Part shown: positions 37,596 through 45,414 of the stretch, in pieces
Numbering within the stretch: position 1 is the stretch's first letter
How the letters are laid out: each line of letters opens with the position of its first letter
Assembly (NCBI RefSeq): GCF_037081715.1
Contig: NZ_JAZDDH010000001.1
Coordinates: 1,426,001 to 1,490,000 of the forward strand
DNA: 64,000 bases
Direction of reading: 5' to 3'
Origin: Halalkalicoccus sp. CG83
GTDB taxonomy: Archaea > Halobacteriota > Halobacteria > Halobacteriales > Halalkalicoccaceae
Position numbers and translations under genes: made by a program
The notes under the pieces: model-generated
Told to the model about the DNA's origin: nothing
Databases searched by the model: none
Seen by the model: the letters and a program-made list of their open reading frames with translations, nothing else

Positions 37596-37755
37596 GGAGC
37601 GATCCCGTAGCGCCGTTTTCATTCGCGTTCCGCGAGAGGAGCGACGGCTCCCGTTTCGATCGCTCGGGAGGCCCTAGCAAGAGCGGTTGGATCGAGAAGG
37701 AGAGCCGGTATCGAGCGGCTTCTGTACGATCACGCCACGGTAGTCCGGCTCGCCG

Positions 37756-37938
37756 TTAGACGTACTGTTCGGGGTTCGCCTCGAACTCCTCTTTGTGCTC
37801 CGAGCAACAGAACCGGTACAGTTCGCCCTCGTGTTCGGTCTGTGCGGGAGCGTACGACTCCTCGCCGTAGCCCTCGTCGGGCGTCGGTTCGCTCCCCTCG
37901 ATCTCGTTCCCGCAGGTCACACAGGTCGTCATGTCCAT
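37756..37938 (-). CDS. YHS/TRASH-domain metal-binding protein
   Basis: A 60-residue protein with TTCVTCGNEI at the start and RFCCSEHKEEFEANPEQYV at the end, the YHS/TRASH pattern of cysteines that binds a metal ion. Such proteins act as metal sensors or carriers, often beside copper ATPases or regulators, but none is adjacent here. Start either 37938 (MDMTTC) or 37932; I give the longer one. Confidence 0.75.
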   Translation of the reverse strand: MDMTTCVTCGNEIEGSEPTPDEGYGEESYAPAQTEHEGELYRFCCSEHKEEFEANPEQYV

Positions 37939-37959
37939 GTTTTCGACGTCGCCCCGCAA

Positions 37960-38580
37960 AAGTCGTTTGCCGGCCGGGGTCAGCCCGGTTCGAGTTCGCT
38001 TCGTCGCTGCCTCGGTCGACTCGGACCCTCCCGAACCGATCGTCGATCTCGGCTTTCGTCTCGTGGACCACCCGCCGATTGCGCTCCAGGACGTCGGCGA
38101 CGAGCGCCTCGTGCCGTCGCGTCGGCGTACGTTCCTCGAACGCCTCGATCGGCTCGTCGCTCTCGGCGTACTCGAGGACCCGTTGCTCGAGGCCCCGTTC
38201 GCGATGCCTAATGAGTTCGGGTTCGACAGGGACGCCGAGGGCGTTCGAACCGGTCGAGCGGGTCGAGAAGTAATAGCCCCGATACGACCCCCCGCATCGG
38301 TCGTTCGCCGATCCCGACGCCGCGGTCGGGGAGGCCTACGACCAGCCGATCCGCTTCGGCGTCGTCGGCGACCTCAGCGACCTCTTCGGACGGATGCCCG
38401 AGGTCGTGATCGTGGATCGGCGTGCCGTTCTCCGAGGATCGGTTCCGTTCACAAGGAACGGTCCACGTCCGACCGACCGGATATCGACGGACTGCTGGTC
38501 GAACTCGACGCGCTTTGAAAATCGAAGTAGTGCGTCGGGTTCGAGGCGTTCCGTGACCGTGAGGAGGACGGAGCGTCACG
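37960..38580 (-). pseudogene. Decayed coding sequence, family not recognised
   Basis: On the minus strand a frame open from about 38340 to 37960 encodes a protein-like stretch, with CGGSYRGYYF, then GVPVEPELIRHRERGLEQ and TPTRRHEALVADVLERN, but it has no start codon in its first two thirds: a TAG closes it near 38330. On the plus strand 38285-38420 reads SFADPDAAVGEAYDQPIRF and GVVGDLSDLFGRMPEVVIV, also protein-like, cut by stops on both sides. I take this as the debris of one or two genes. No function can be given. Confidence 0.4.
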
Positions 38581-38592
38581 GGAACGGTTCGA

Positions 38593-39090
38593 TTACTCGC
38601 CGGCGACGAACGCGTAGGCGAGCGCGACGGGGAGCGCGTAGACGACGTGGCCGACGAGGCTCAGCAGCGTCCCGGGGAAGCCGAGGTTGGGGAACGGGGG
38701 AGCCTGGGGGAAGCCGACCGCCGAGAGCCACAGCGGCATCACGATGACGGCCAGTCCGATCGTCGTCAGCACGCCGTAGGCGACGCCGAGCGCCACGCTT
38801 CCACCTAGGCGGCGGGCAGGACCGCGAAACGGCTGGAACTGCACCAACGCGACGTACGCCAGCCCGAGCACGACGCCGTGGAACTGGTGGATCGCCCACC
38901 CGGCCGCCAGTGCCGGCCCCTCGATCCCGTACATCGCAGGGATCACGATCTCCAACAGCGGCGGCGGCATCACGTACTGCATGATCAGCCCGAACAGCAC
39001 GCTACCGAGGAAGCCGCCGGCCGCCCCCGCCAGCCACTGGTTCGATCCGACGTTTCCGAGTCCGACGTTCGATGTAGTGTCCGTTGCCAT
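38593..39090 (-). CDS. Conserved multi-pass membrane protein
   Basis: A 165-residue protein with about four or five membrane helices (WLAGAAGGFLGSVLFGLIMQYV, ALAAGWAIHQFHGVVLGLAYVAL, SVALGVAYGVLTTIGLAVIVMP, LLSLVGHVVYALPVALAYAFV). Family not firmly recognised; it resembles haloarchaeal DUF6789-type proteins. Its promoter region holds a dense group of GGTNACC motifs, and an HxlR-type regulator is encoded just upstream, so it is probably that regulator's target. Confidence 0.7.
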   Translation of the reverse strand: MATDTTSNVGLGNVGSNQWLAGAAGGFLGSVLFGLIMQYVMPPPLLEIVIPAMYGIEGPALAAGWAIHQFHGVVLGLAYVALVQFQPFRGPARRLGGSVALGVAYGVLTTIGLAVIVMPLWLSAVGFPQAPPFPNLGFPGTLLSLVGHVVYALPVALAYAFVAGE

Positions 39091-39093
39091 CTT

Positions 39094-39176
39094 GGTTACC
39101 TTCTGTTACCCAGTACTCTCTGGTAACCAATAAGCCTAGGCTGAGCGACGGGTAACCCGGTTACGGACCGGTAACC
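39094..39176. promoter_or_regulatory. Cluster of six GGTNACC motifs (candidate operators)
   Basis: GGTTACC 39094-39100, TGTTACC 39104-39110, GGTAACC 39122-39128, GGTAACC 39151-39157, GGTTACG 39159-39165, GGTAACC 39170-39176. Four are exact 7-base odd palindromes and two have one change. A TATA-like cttatt on the minus strand sits at about 39129-39134, so sites flank and overlap the likely promoter of the membrane gene at 38593-39090. Confidence 0.65.
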
Positions 39177-39238
39177 GTCCACTGCACCCGGTCGCAGGCG
39201 GTCCTACGCGTTCGGTGCTGAGTTCGGGACCTACAGAC

Positions 39239-39613
39239 CTACACGTCGGAGGCCTCCTCGCTCTCGGCGGGAGCGAGGTGTTCGAGGCCCCAATCGCGCA
39301 TCTGGAGGATCACCGGTTCGAGCGACGTCCCGAACTCGGTCAGCGAATACTCGACACGAACCGGCTTCTCGCTCACGATCTCCCGGTTGACGAGCTGTTT
39401 CTCCTCCAAGTCGTCGAGGGAGTCCGAGAGGACTTTGCTCGATATGCCGTCGACGTCCTCCTTGAGGGCGTTGAACCCGAGCGGGCCGTTTTCGAGCAGT
39501 CGGTGGATGATCACGGTGTGCCATTTCTTGCCGATCAGCGACGCCGTCGACGTGATGGGACACCACTCCTCGCCGGCACACCAGACCTCGATGGACCTCG
39601 TGGAATCGCTCAT
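39239..39613 (-). CDS. HxlR-family winged-helix transcription regulator
   Basis: A 124-residue regulator. CPITSTASLIGKKWHTVIIHRLL, GFNALKEDVDGISSKVLSDSLDDLEEKQLVNREI and YSLTEFGTSLEPVI are the HxlR winged-helix motifs; a cysteine pair EVWCAGEEWCP precedes them and could sense redox state, as in some family members. ATG 39613 is preferred because a TATA-like ctatatg lies about 25 bases upstream. A GTTACC motif sits right behind that TATA box at 39640-39646, hinting at autoregulation. It is transcribed toward the membrane gene whose promoter carries the GGTNACC cluster. Confidence 0.9.
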   Translation of the reverse strand: MSDSTRSIEVWCAGEEWCPITSTASLIGKKWHTVIIHRLLENGPLGFNALKEDVDGISSKVLSDSLDDLEEKQLVNREIVSEKPVRVEYSLTEFGTSLEPVILQMRDWGLEHLAPAESEEASDV

Positions 39614-39639
39614 ATCGTCCATTGGAGCCGATCGCATAT

Positions 39640-39646
39640 AGTTACC
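39640..39646 (-). promoter_or_regulatory. GTTACC motif at the HxlR gene promoter
   Basis: AGTTACC at 39640-39646 matches the cluster at 39094-39176 in six of seven positions. It lies directly upstream of the TATA-like element of the HxlR gene, where a bound regulator could block or recruit transcription factor B. Confidence 0.45.
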
Positions 39647-39852
39647 TCTCCCTACCCACTAACTAATGATCACCCGAGAACGGCGTCGATCCAGCCGATC
39701 CGAGCCCCGTGTGATGGATGTCCGCGGTGGTGAGCCCCGGAAACGACTTGTGTCCGCGGAAGGACGCCACGTTCGATCGAAATCGGCAAGCCGTTAGCTC
39801 GACGCGCTCCGGAAAGCGGGGTGGGCGATCGATGGCATCGTCCAACGGGCCG

Positions 39853-41262
39853 CTACAGCGATCCGCCCATGACCTTCGCGGCGGTCAATACCGGGTCCCA
39901 CGTCGTGTTGAACGGCGGGGCGTACGCTAGATCGTACCCCTCGAGGTCCGCGATCGTCGCGCCCTCGTACAGCGCCGCGACGACGGCGTGGCTTCGATGG
40001 ACCGCGCCCTCGCCGTACTCGCTCGCGAGGCTCGCCCCCAGAAGGCGACCAGACGGCCGATCGGCGGTCAGCGTAACGATCACGGTACCGCCCTCCGGGT
40101 AGTAGCCCGCCCGCGAACGCGCCTCGATCGTCTCCGTGACCGGCTCGAAGCCGGCCTCGCTCGCCTCCTCGTCGCCGACCAGTCCGGTCCGGGCGGCCTC
40201 CATCTCGAACGCCTTGACCGCGGCGGTCCCCGCGATCGGACCGCCCTCGGTCGGCTCGCCCGCGACCGTCCGTCCGATCGCCCGACCGTGGCGGTTGGCC
40301 GTGAGCGCGAGGGGTACGTACGCCGGCTCGCCGGTGACGACGTGTTCGGCCTCGGCACAGTCGCCCGCTGCGTACACGTCGGGAACGCTCGTCTCGCGGT
40401 ACTCGTCGGTCGCGATCGCGCCGGTCGGTCCGAGTTCGACCCCCGCCTCCTCCGCTAGAGCCGTCCGCGGCCGAACGCCGGTTCCGAGGAGCACCATCCC
40501 CACCGGCACCTCCTCGTCGGCCGTGACGACCGTTTCGACCCGGTCGTCGCCGGCGACCGTCTCCACCTCGCTTTCGAGGTAGAGGGCGACGTCTCGGTCG
40601 CGCAGGTGCCCGGCGATCGTCTCGCTCGTCGCCTCACCGAACGGCGCCAGCACGTGCTCCCCTCGCTGGAAGAGGTGGACCTCGAAGTCGTTCTCCGCGA
40701 GCGCCTCGGCCATCTCGATGCCGACGTAACCGCCGCCGACGATCCCCACCGGCGCGGTACAGTCCTCGAGGAATCGGCACGCCGGACCGCTGTCGGGCTG
40801 GGCGAACGTGCCCTCCGAGCGCGACCGGCCGACGAACTCCCGGAGATCGCGTCCGTCGGTCATCGATCCGAGCGTGTAGACGCCCTCGAGGTCGGTACCC
40901 TCGATCGGCGGGACGGTCGCCGCCGCACCGGTCGCGATGAGGAGGTGGTCGTAGGGCTGAACGATCTCTCCCCCCTCGTTCTCCGCGGTCACGGTTCGCT
41001 CGTCCGGGTCGATCGAGACGACCTCGTGGCCCGTCCGGAGGTCGATGTCGCGCTCCTCGCGGAACTCCTCGGGGGTCACGGAGACCAGTTCGTCGAGCGA
41101 CTGGATCTCGCCCTTGACGTAGTACGGCAGCCCGCACGCGCCGTAGGAGACCCACTCGCCCTTCTCGAAGACGACGACCTCGAGCTCCGGGTCGTCCCGT
41201 TTGGCCTTGCTCGCGGCGGACATCCCGGCGGCGTCACCGCCCACGACGACGAAGGTTGTCAT
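39853..41262 (-). CDS. CoA-disulfide reductase / NADH oxidase-like flavoprotein
   Basis: A 469-residue pyridine-nucleotide-disulfide oxidoreductase. FAD motif VVVGGDAAGMSAASKAKR at the start, single active cysteine in SYGACGLPYYV (near residue 43), NAD-binding VGIVGGGYVGIEMAEAL in the middle, second FAD motif VYAAGDCAEAEHVV, and the dimerisation domain. One active cysteine rather than two is typical of CoA-disulfide reductases and NADH oxidases. It may keep CoA or another thiol reduced. TATA-like acttattgc lies near 41287-41295, so the ATG at 41262 is close to the transcript start. Confidence 0.92.
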   Translation of the reverse strand: MTTFVVVGGDAAGMSAASKAKRDDPELEVVVFEKGEWVSYGACGLPYYVKGEIQSLDELVSVTPEEFREERDIDLRTGHEVVSIDPDERTVTAENEGGEIVQPYDHLLIATGAAATVPPIEGTDLEGVYTLGSMTDGRDLREFVGRSRSEGTFAQPDSGPACRFLEDCTAPVGIVGGGYVGIEMAEALAENDFEVHLFQRGEHVLAPFGEATSETIAGHLRDRDVALYLESEVETVAGDDRVETVVTADEEVPVGMVLLGTGVRPRTALAEEAGVELGPTGAIATDEYRETSVPDVYAAGDCAEAEHVVTGEPAYVPLALTANRHGRAIGRTVAGEPTEGGPIAGTAAVKAFEMEAARTGLVGDEEASEAGFEPVTETIEARSRAGYYPEGGTVIVTLTADRPSGRLLGASLASEYGEGAVHRSHAVVAALYEGATIADLEGYDLAYAPPFNTTWDPVLTAAKVMGGSL

Positions 41263-41565
41263 CCCATGGGCAGTTCTCGGGAACGGCAATAAGTCGTCCT
41301 CCGACGTGCGCTCCGGTCGTCCATCCGCACGGGCGGCCATGAGTCTCGCCGGGCTGTCGAGCGGCGTCGAGGACCCCGATAGCCACGCGGCCGGACCGTC
41401 TTCGTGGGAGGTTTCCGTAGCGTCGACACGGCTACAGCCGATCCCGTCGGAACGAGACCAGCAAACGGGACGGGACGGGAGCGCTCGGCGCCGGTCGCCG
41501 CGGTTGGAACCGAGAGCGCACAACGGCCGAGCGATTATATGTCCCCTCTTCGTGGACCGAGTGCA
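41263..41565. other. Divergent intergenic region
   Basis: About 300 bases between the divergent flavoprotein and ABM genes. It holds their promoters: TATA-like acttattgc (minus) near 41287-41295 and gattatat (plus) near 41533-41540. Nothing else recognised. Confidence 0.5.
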
Positions 41566-41871
41566 ATGCTCGTAGTTCACGCGACGTTTCCGATCGATTC
41601 CGACAGCCGGGAGAGAGCGCTCGAACTGATCGAGACGCTGGCCGACCGATCCCGTCAGGAGGACGGCGTCATCGACTACCGGGTCGCGGCCGACATCGAC
41701 GATCCGAACCTGTTCCGGTTCTTCGAGCAGTACGAGAACGAGGAGGCGTTCGGAGCGCACTCGGAGACGGACCACTTTCAGGAGTTCGAGAGCGAACTCC
41801 CGGAACTCCTCGCCGGCGAACCCGAGGTGACGCGGTTCGACGGTGCCGACGCCTCCACCGTGGAGCTCTGA
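41566..41871 (+). CDS. Antibiotic-biosynthesis-monooxygenase (ABM) domain protein
   Basis: A 101-residue ferredoxin-like fold protein (MLVVHATFPIDSDSRERALE...). VIDYRVAADIDDPNLFRFFEQYENEEAFGAHSETDHFQEF is the typical ABM core. Members are small oxygenases or heme/quinone-related enzymes; most have unknown substrates. A TATA box gattatat lies about 27 bases before the ATG, so the transcript is probably leaderless. Confidence 0.88.
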   Translation: MLVVHATFPIDSDSRERALELIETLADRSRQEDGVIDYRVAADIDDPNLFRFFEQYENEEAFGAHSETDHFQEFESELPELLAGEPEVTRFDGADASTVEL

Positions 41872-42114
41872 CCGACAGCCGTCGTTCCGTGGAGAGCCTT
41901 TTCGGGTGATCGACCCGTTCAGCAAGGGAGCGGATCCGTCACCGTCGCGGTGTCGGGGTCGGTGAGCGTCAGGACGGCTGAGCCGTCTCGGGTCGGAGTT
42001 CGTCGCACCGAAGAGCGGAACGCACGGGGACGACGCTTCCGATGGGTCGCCCGAGGACGAACGTACCTGATCGCTCCCGTGCGTTCGATTCACACGCCCT
42101 CAGGCGTTTGAACA
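41872..42114. other. Intergenic region
   Basis: About 240 bases after the ABM gene with no recognisable gene, hairpin or repeat. The open frames here are short and low in acidic residues. Confidence 0.4.
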
Positions 42115-42234
42115 CGCTTTTATGGAGGGCTGCGCTATCCCGTTGTACAGCCTGCACGGGGTCATGAGGCTCCTAGCCGCTTAGGATCTACATCGGCAGG
42201 GGGGCGCGAGCCCGCGTGCAGGAGGAGAAACACC
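42115..42234 (+). promoter_or_regulatory. Promoter and long leader of rpl7ae operon
   Basis: A TATA-like cttttat at 42116-42122 predicts a transcript start near 42145, giving a leader of about 90 nt, unusual in a genome with many leaderless messages. The leader contains a hairpin GGCT-cct-AGCC (42168-42178) flanked by TGA and GGA, and a purine-rich ribosome binding site (ggaggag) at 42221-42227. L7Ae binds kink-turn RNA, so an autoregulatory site is conceivable, but the motif is not a clear kink-turn. Confidence 0.35.
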
Positions 42235-42597
42235 ATGCCAGTATACGTCAACTTCGATGTACCGGCCGACCTCCAGGACGACGCCATCGAGGCGCTCGAG
42301 GTCGCCCGCGACACGGGTACCGTCAAGAAAGGAACCAACGAGACGACCAAGGCGATCGAGCGCGGCAACGCGAAGCTCGTCTACATCGCCGAGGACGTCC
42401 AGCCCGAGGAGATCGTCCTCCACCTGCCCGAACTCGCCGACGAGAAGGGGATCCCCTTCGTCTACGTCGACACGCAGGACGACGTCGGCCACGCCGCCGG
42501 CCTCGAGGTCGGTTCGGCCGCCGCGGCGATCGTCGACGCCGGCGACGCCGAGGACGACGTCGAGGACATCGGGGACAAGCTCGAGGAGCTTCGCTGA
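42235..42597 (+). CDS. rpl7ae: 50S ribosomal protein L7Ae
   Basis: A 120-residue eL8/L7Ae. The kink-turn RNA-binding motif [27 protein letters not shown] is at about residues 31-57. Besides the ribosome it is part of box C/D and H/ACA RNPs and RNase P in archaea. First gene of the operon L7Ae-S28e-L24e-Ndk. Confidence 0.98.
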   Translation: MPVYVNFDVPADLQDDAIEALEVARDTGTVKKGTNETTKAIERGNAKLVYIAEDVQPEEIVLHLPELADEKGIPFVYVDTQDDVGHAAGLEVGSAAAAIVDAGDAEDDVEDIGDKLEELR

Positions 42598-42608
42598 GGT
42601 GAGTTGAG

Positions 42609-42833
42609 ATGAGCGCAGAGGACTCAAGCGGCGACTCGACGGCCGCGGAGGTCATCGAGATCGTCGGCAAGACCGGGATGCACGGCGAGGCCATGCAGGT
42701 CAAGTGCCGCATCCGAGAGGGCGAGAACCAGGGACGCATCATCACGCGAAACGTACTCGGCCCCGTCCGGGAGGGCGACGTGCTCCAGCTGCGCGAGACC
42801 GCCCGGGAGGCCGATTCGATCGGAGGCCAATAG
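42609..42833 (+). CDS. rps28e: 30S ribosomal protein S28e
   Basis: A 74-residue eS28 with the diagnostic [42 protein letters not shown] segments. It begins 11 bases after L7Ae and ends right before L24e, without a gap. Confidence 0.97.
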   Translation: MSAEDSSGDSTAAEVIEIVGKTGMHGEAMQVKCRIREGENQGRIITRNVLGPVREGDVLQLRETAREADSIGGQ

Positions 42834-43283
42834 ATGGTCGAGACACGCACCTGTGACTACAGCGGCGAGGAGATCGAGCCCGGAACGGGCATCATGTACG
42901 TCCGCACCGACGGAACGGTGCTCCACTTCGTCGACTCGAAGGCGGAGAAGAACTACCGGCTCGGCCGAGAGGCCCGCGACCTCGAGTGGACCGCCGCCGG
43001 CCGCAACGAGAAGGCGGGACGCGCACGCACCCAGGAGAAGCGCGACGCCAAGGCGGAGTCCACCGCAGCGGACGCCGGCGAACCCGGTACCGAGGCCGCC
43101 GCCACCGTCGAGGAGGCGACCGTCGAGACCGACGAGGAGACGGCCGAGGAGGTCACCGCTGACGACGCCGACGTCGACAGCGACGCCGGCGCCGAGCAGG
43201 CGGAGTCCGTCGAGGAGGATGAGGACGAGCCCGAAACGATGACCGAGGCACCCGAGGACGTCGACGAGGACGACGAAGAATGA
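42834..43283 (+). CDS. rpl24e: 50S ribosomal protein L24e with acidic C-terminal extension
   Basis: A 149-residue eL24. The first ~60 residues ([41 protein letters not shown]) are the ribosomal domain. The classical zinc finger has four cysteines; here only the first remains and the others are Ser, Val-Asp and Ala, so zinc cannot bind. Residues about 75-149 are a Glu/Asp/Ala-rich tail absent from the usual ~60-65-residue protein. It overlaps ndk by four bases. Confidence 0.93.
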   Translation: MVETRTCDYSGEEIEPGTGIMYVRTDGTVLHFVDSKAEKNYRLGREARDLEWTAAGRNEKAGRARTQEKRDAKAESTAADAGEPGTEAAATVEEATVETDEETAEEVTADDADVDSDAGAEQAESVEEDEDEPETMTEAPEDVDEDDEE

Positions 43284-43741
43284 GCGAGACGGAGCGCACC
43301 TTCGTGATGGTCAAGCCCGACGGCGTCCAGCGCGGGTTGATCGGCGAGATCGTCTCGCGGTTCGAACAGCGCGGGCTGAAGCTCGTCGGCGGGAAGTTCA
43401 TGCAGATCGACGAGGAGCTCGCCCAGGAACACTACGGCGAGCACGAGGACAAGCCGTTCTTCGAGGATCTCGTAGGGTTCATCACGTCGGGACCCGTGTT
43501 CGCGATGGTCTGGGAGGGCCAGGACGCGACCCGCCAAGTGAGGAGAATGATGGGCGAAACCGACCCCGCGGACTCCGCACCCGGCACGATCCGGGGAGAC
43601 TTCGGACTCGACCTGGGTCGGAACGTCGTCCACGGCTCGGACACCGAGGAGGGTTCAGCCGAACGCGAGATCGAGCTGTTCTTCGACGACGACGAACTGC
43701 TCGAGTACGAACGCATCGACGAGACCTGGCTCTACGAGTAA
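43280..43741 (+). CDS. ndk: Nucleoside-diphosphate kinase
   Basis: A 153-residue NDK that balances nucleoside triphosphates. N-terminal [19 protein letters not shown] and the catalytic-histidine motif [21 protein letters not shown] (His near residue 117) are intact. It is the last gene of the L7Ae-S28e-L24e operon, a conserved archaeal arrangement. Confidence 0.98.
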   Translation: MSETERTFVMVKPDGVQRGLIGEIVSRFEQRGLKLVGGKFMQIDEELAQEHYGEHEDKPFFEDLVGFITSGPVFAMVWEGQDATRQVRRMMGETDPADSAPGTIRGDFGLDLGRNVVHGSDTEEGSAEREIELFFDDDELLEYERIDETWLYE

Positions 43742-43898
43742 CCGACCGTTCTCTTCGTCTCTCCTTCGGTCGCTCACCGACGAGCGACGCGTCGAACCCC
43801 CCGGCGAATCGTGACGGGTAATCGTCTTCTGGGGAGGGGAAACCGACGCTTCGGCGATCACGATCGACGACGAGAGGCGTCTCCGCCCTCGGATCCCT

Positions 43899-44528
43899 CT
43901 ATCGGCCGCCCGCGGTACGCCCGAGCGCCGTGGTCAGTCCGTCTTCCTCGGGGATCTCGTGTCCCGCCGCGTGCGCGTTCAGCTTCGCCGCCGTCGGCGA
44001 CTCTCGGATCTCCTCGTCGTCGTAGCCCGCTTCCTCGAACGCCCCCAGTAGCGACGGCTTCGATCGGAGGCTGTACTTCTGGTGGTAGTCCTCGGCGGGA
44101 TGGAACCGATCGAGGTGCTCGATCCTCGTTTCGATCGAGTCGGGGGAGCGGCCGTCGGCCTCGAGATACGTCTCGATCGCCTCGCGCTGTCCCTCCGTCT
44201 CCCGGAACACGGCGTTCTGGTACTGCTTCTTCCGTGTCTGGCGGTTCGGATCGTGGCGTTCGAAGACGACGTCGAGGAGATCCGCGTAGGAGAGCCTCCC
44301 GGGGTCGTAGTCGACCTGGAACGCCTCGGTGTGGTCGCCGAGGGCGTGGTACGTCGGATCGGGCTTCGTCCCGCCGGCGTAGCCGACTCGCGTTCGAACG
44401 ACGCCCTCGATCGCGCCGAAGCGCGCGTCCGGCCCCCAGAAACAGCCGAGCGCGAACGTCGCGGTCTCAGTCTCCTCTCGATCCGGTGTCGCCCGATCGA
44501 ACTCGCGTATCGTGGTCGGTGTCAACAT
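43899..44528 (-). CDS. msrA: Peptide methionine sulfoxide reductase MsrA
   Basis: A 209-residue MsrA. The catalytic cysteine is in FALGCFWGPDARF (near residue 29), followed by GVVRTRVGYAGGTKPDPTY and HTEAFQVDYDPGRLSY. It reduces the S-epimer of methionine sulfoxide in proteins or free. About 50 bases downstream of msrB on the same strand, so the two repair enzymes probably work together. Confidence 0.96.
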   Translation of the reverse strand: MLTPTTIREFDRATPDREETETATFALGCFWGPDARFGAIEGVVRTRVGYAGGTKPDPTYHALGDHTEAFQVDYDPGRLSYADLLDVVFERHDPNRQTRKKQYQNAVFRETEGQREAIETYLEADGRSPDSIETRIEHLDRFHPAEDYHQKYSLRSKPSLLGAFEEAGYDDEEIRESPTAAKLNAHAAGHEIPEEDGLTTALGRTAGGR

Positions 44529-44577
44529 GAGGCGTGTCCGTCGGAGAGGGTCGCCGCGTCGCGGTGCGGTTCGTTCC

Positions 44578-44991
44578 TCACTCCTCGTCCTCGAACTGCA
44601 GGGCGATGCCGTTGATACAGTAGCGTTTCCCGGTCGGCTCGGGCCCGTCGTCGAACACGTGGCCGAGGTGGCCGTCACAGTCGCTGCAGACGACCTCGGT
44701 CCGCGTCATGCCGTGGCTGTGGTCCGGTCGCGTCTCCACCGCGTCGTTGTCGGCCGGGTCCCAGAAGCTCGGCCACCCGGTTCCGGAGCCGAACTTCTCG
44801 TCGGTCGTGAACAGCACCTGGCCGCAGCCGGCACAACGGAAGACGCCGTCGCCCTCGATGTCGAGTAGCTCCGAGGAGTTCCGCGGCTCGGTCCCGCACT
44901 CGCGGAGGATGAGGTACTCGTCATTAGAGAGCATCTCCTGCCACTCCTCGTTCGTTCGTGGTCGTTCCGTGGTGGACTCGTGTTCGCTCAT
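44578..44991 (-). CDS. msrB: Peptide methionine-R-sulfoxide reductase MsrB
   Basis: A 137-residue MsrB. Zinc-binding pairs CAGCG and CSDCDGHLGHVF, the GSGTGWPSFWDP substrate motif and the catalytic cysteine in KRYCINGIALQF are present. It reduces the R-epimer of methionine sulfoxide and complements MsrA just downstream. The start at 44991 (MSEHEST) avoids three extra residues. Confidence 0.96.
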   Translation of the reverse strand: MSEHESTTERPRTNEEWQEMLSNDEYLILRECGTEPRNSSELLDIEGDGVFRCAGCGQVLFTTDEKFGSGTGWPSFWDPADNDAVETRPDHSHGMTRTEVVCSDCDGHLGHVFDDGPEPTGKRYCINGIALQFEDEE

Positions 44992-45000
44992 ACCGACCAT

Positions 45001-45414
45001 AACGGGACGAAGCTATTTCAACTCCCGCGTGGGTGGCGATCGGTGTGGCTCGTCGATCCGGAGGGAAATCCGGAGATCCTCCGACGCAACTGAGCCGCCT
45101 GAAACGGGCGTATCGGCGAGACTCGGGTCTATGAGCGATTCCGGCTACTGCTCGTTGCTGACCGCGAACGAGCGAAGCGAGGCAGGTTTTTTGTCGCCGG
45201 AAATCGAAGATTTCCGGCTGCTAACCAGAACGCTCCGCGTTCTGGTGATGCGGTCAGAGCCTTACTCTGACTGCCTGCCGGACGCAGTCCGGCAATGGAG
45301 GAGATTTTTGCGCCGAGGGGTTCGCGCGAAGCGCGAACCCGAGGTCGACGGAAATCCGAAGATTTCTGGGATGCGAAGACAGCAGAGCTGTCTTCTATCA
45401 CGTAAAAAGGTCCG
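45001..45414. repeat. Intergenic array of seven short perfect hairpins
   Basis: A 414-base gap between two minus-strand genes. Seven different inverted repeats follow one another at 45196-45218 (10-bp stem, loop gaa), 45224-45246 (10 bp, tcc), 45253-45271 (7 bp, cctta), 45276-45294 (8 bp, gca), 45318-45340 (10 bp, gaa), 45351-45366 (6 bp, cgaa) and 45375-45395 (9 bp, aga). Stem sequences differ from one another. The array ends in gtaaaaagg next to the stop codon of the gene at 45415. A long plus-strand frame runs through it but is an effect of composition. Confidence 0.85.

Noticed and set aside
39663-39845. Possible small minus-strand gene between HxlR and the flavoprotein
   Set aside because: Sixty residues without motif, promoter or overlap with a neighbour; treated as intergenic.
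45196-45395. Hairpin array as a CRISPR array
   Set aside because: The hairpins do not share a repeat sequence and there are no equal-length spacers or cas genes nearby.
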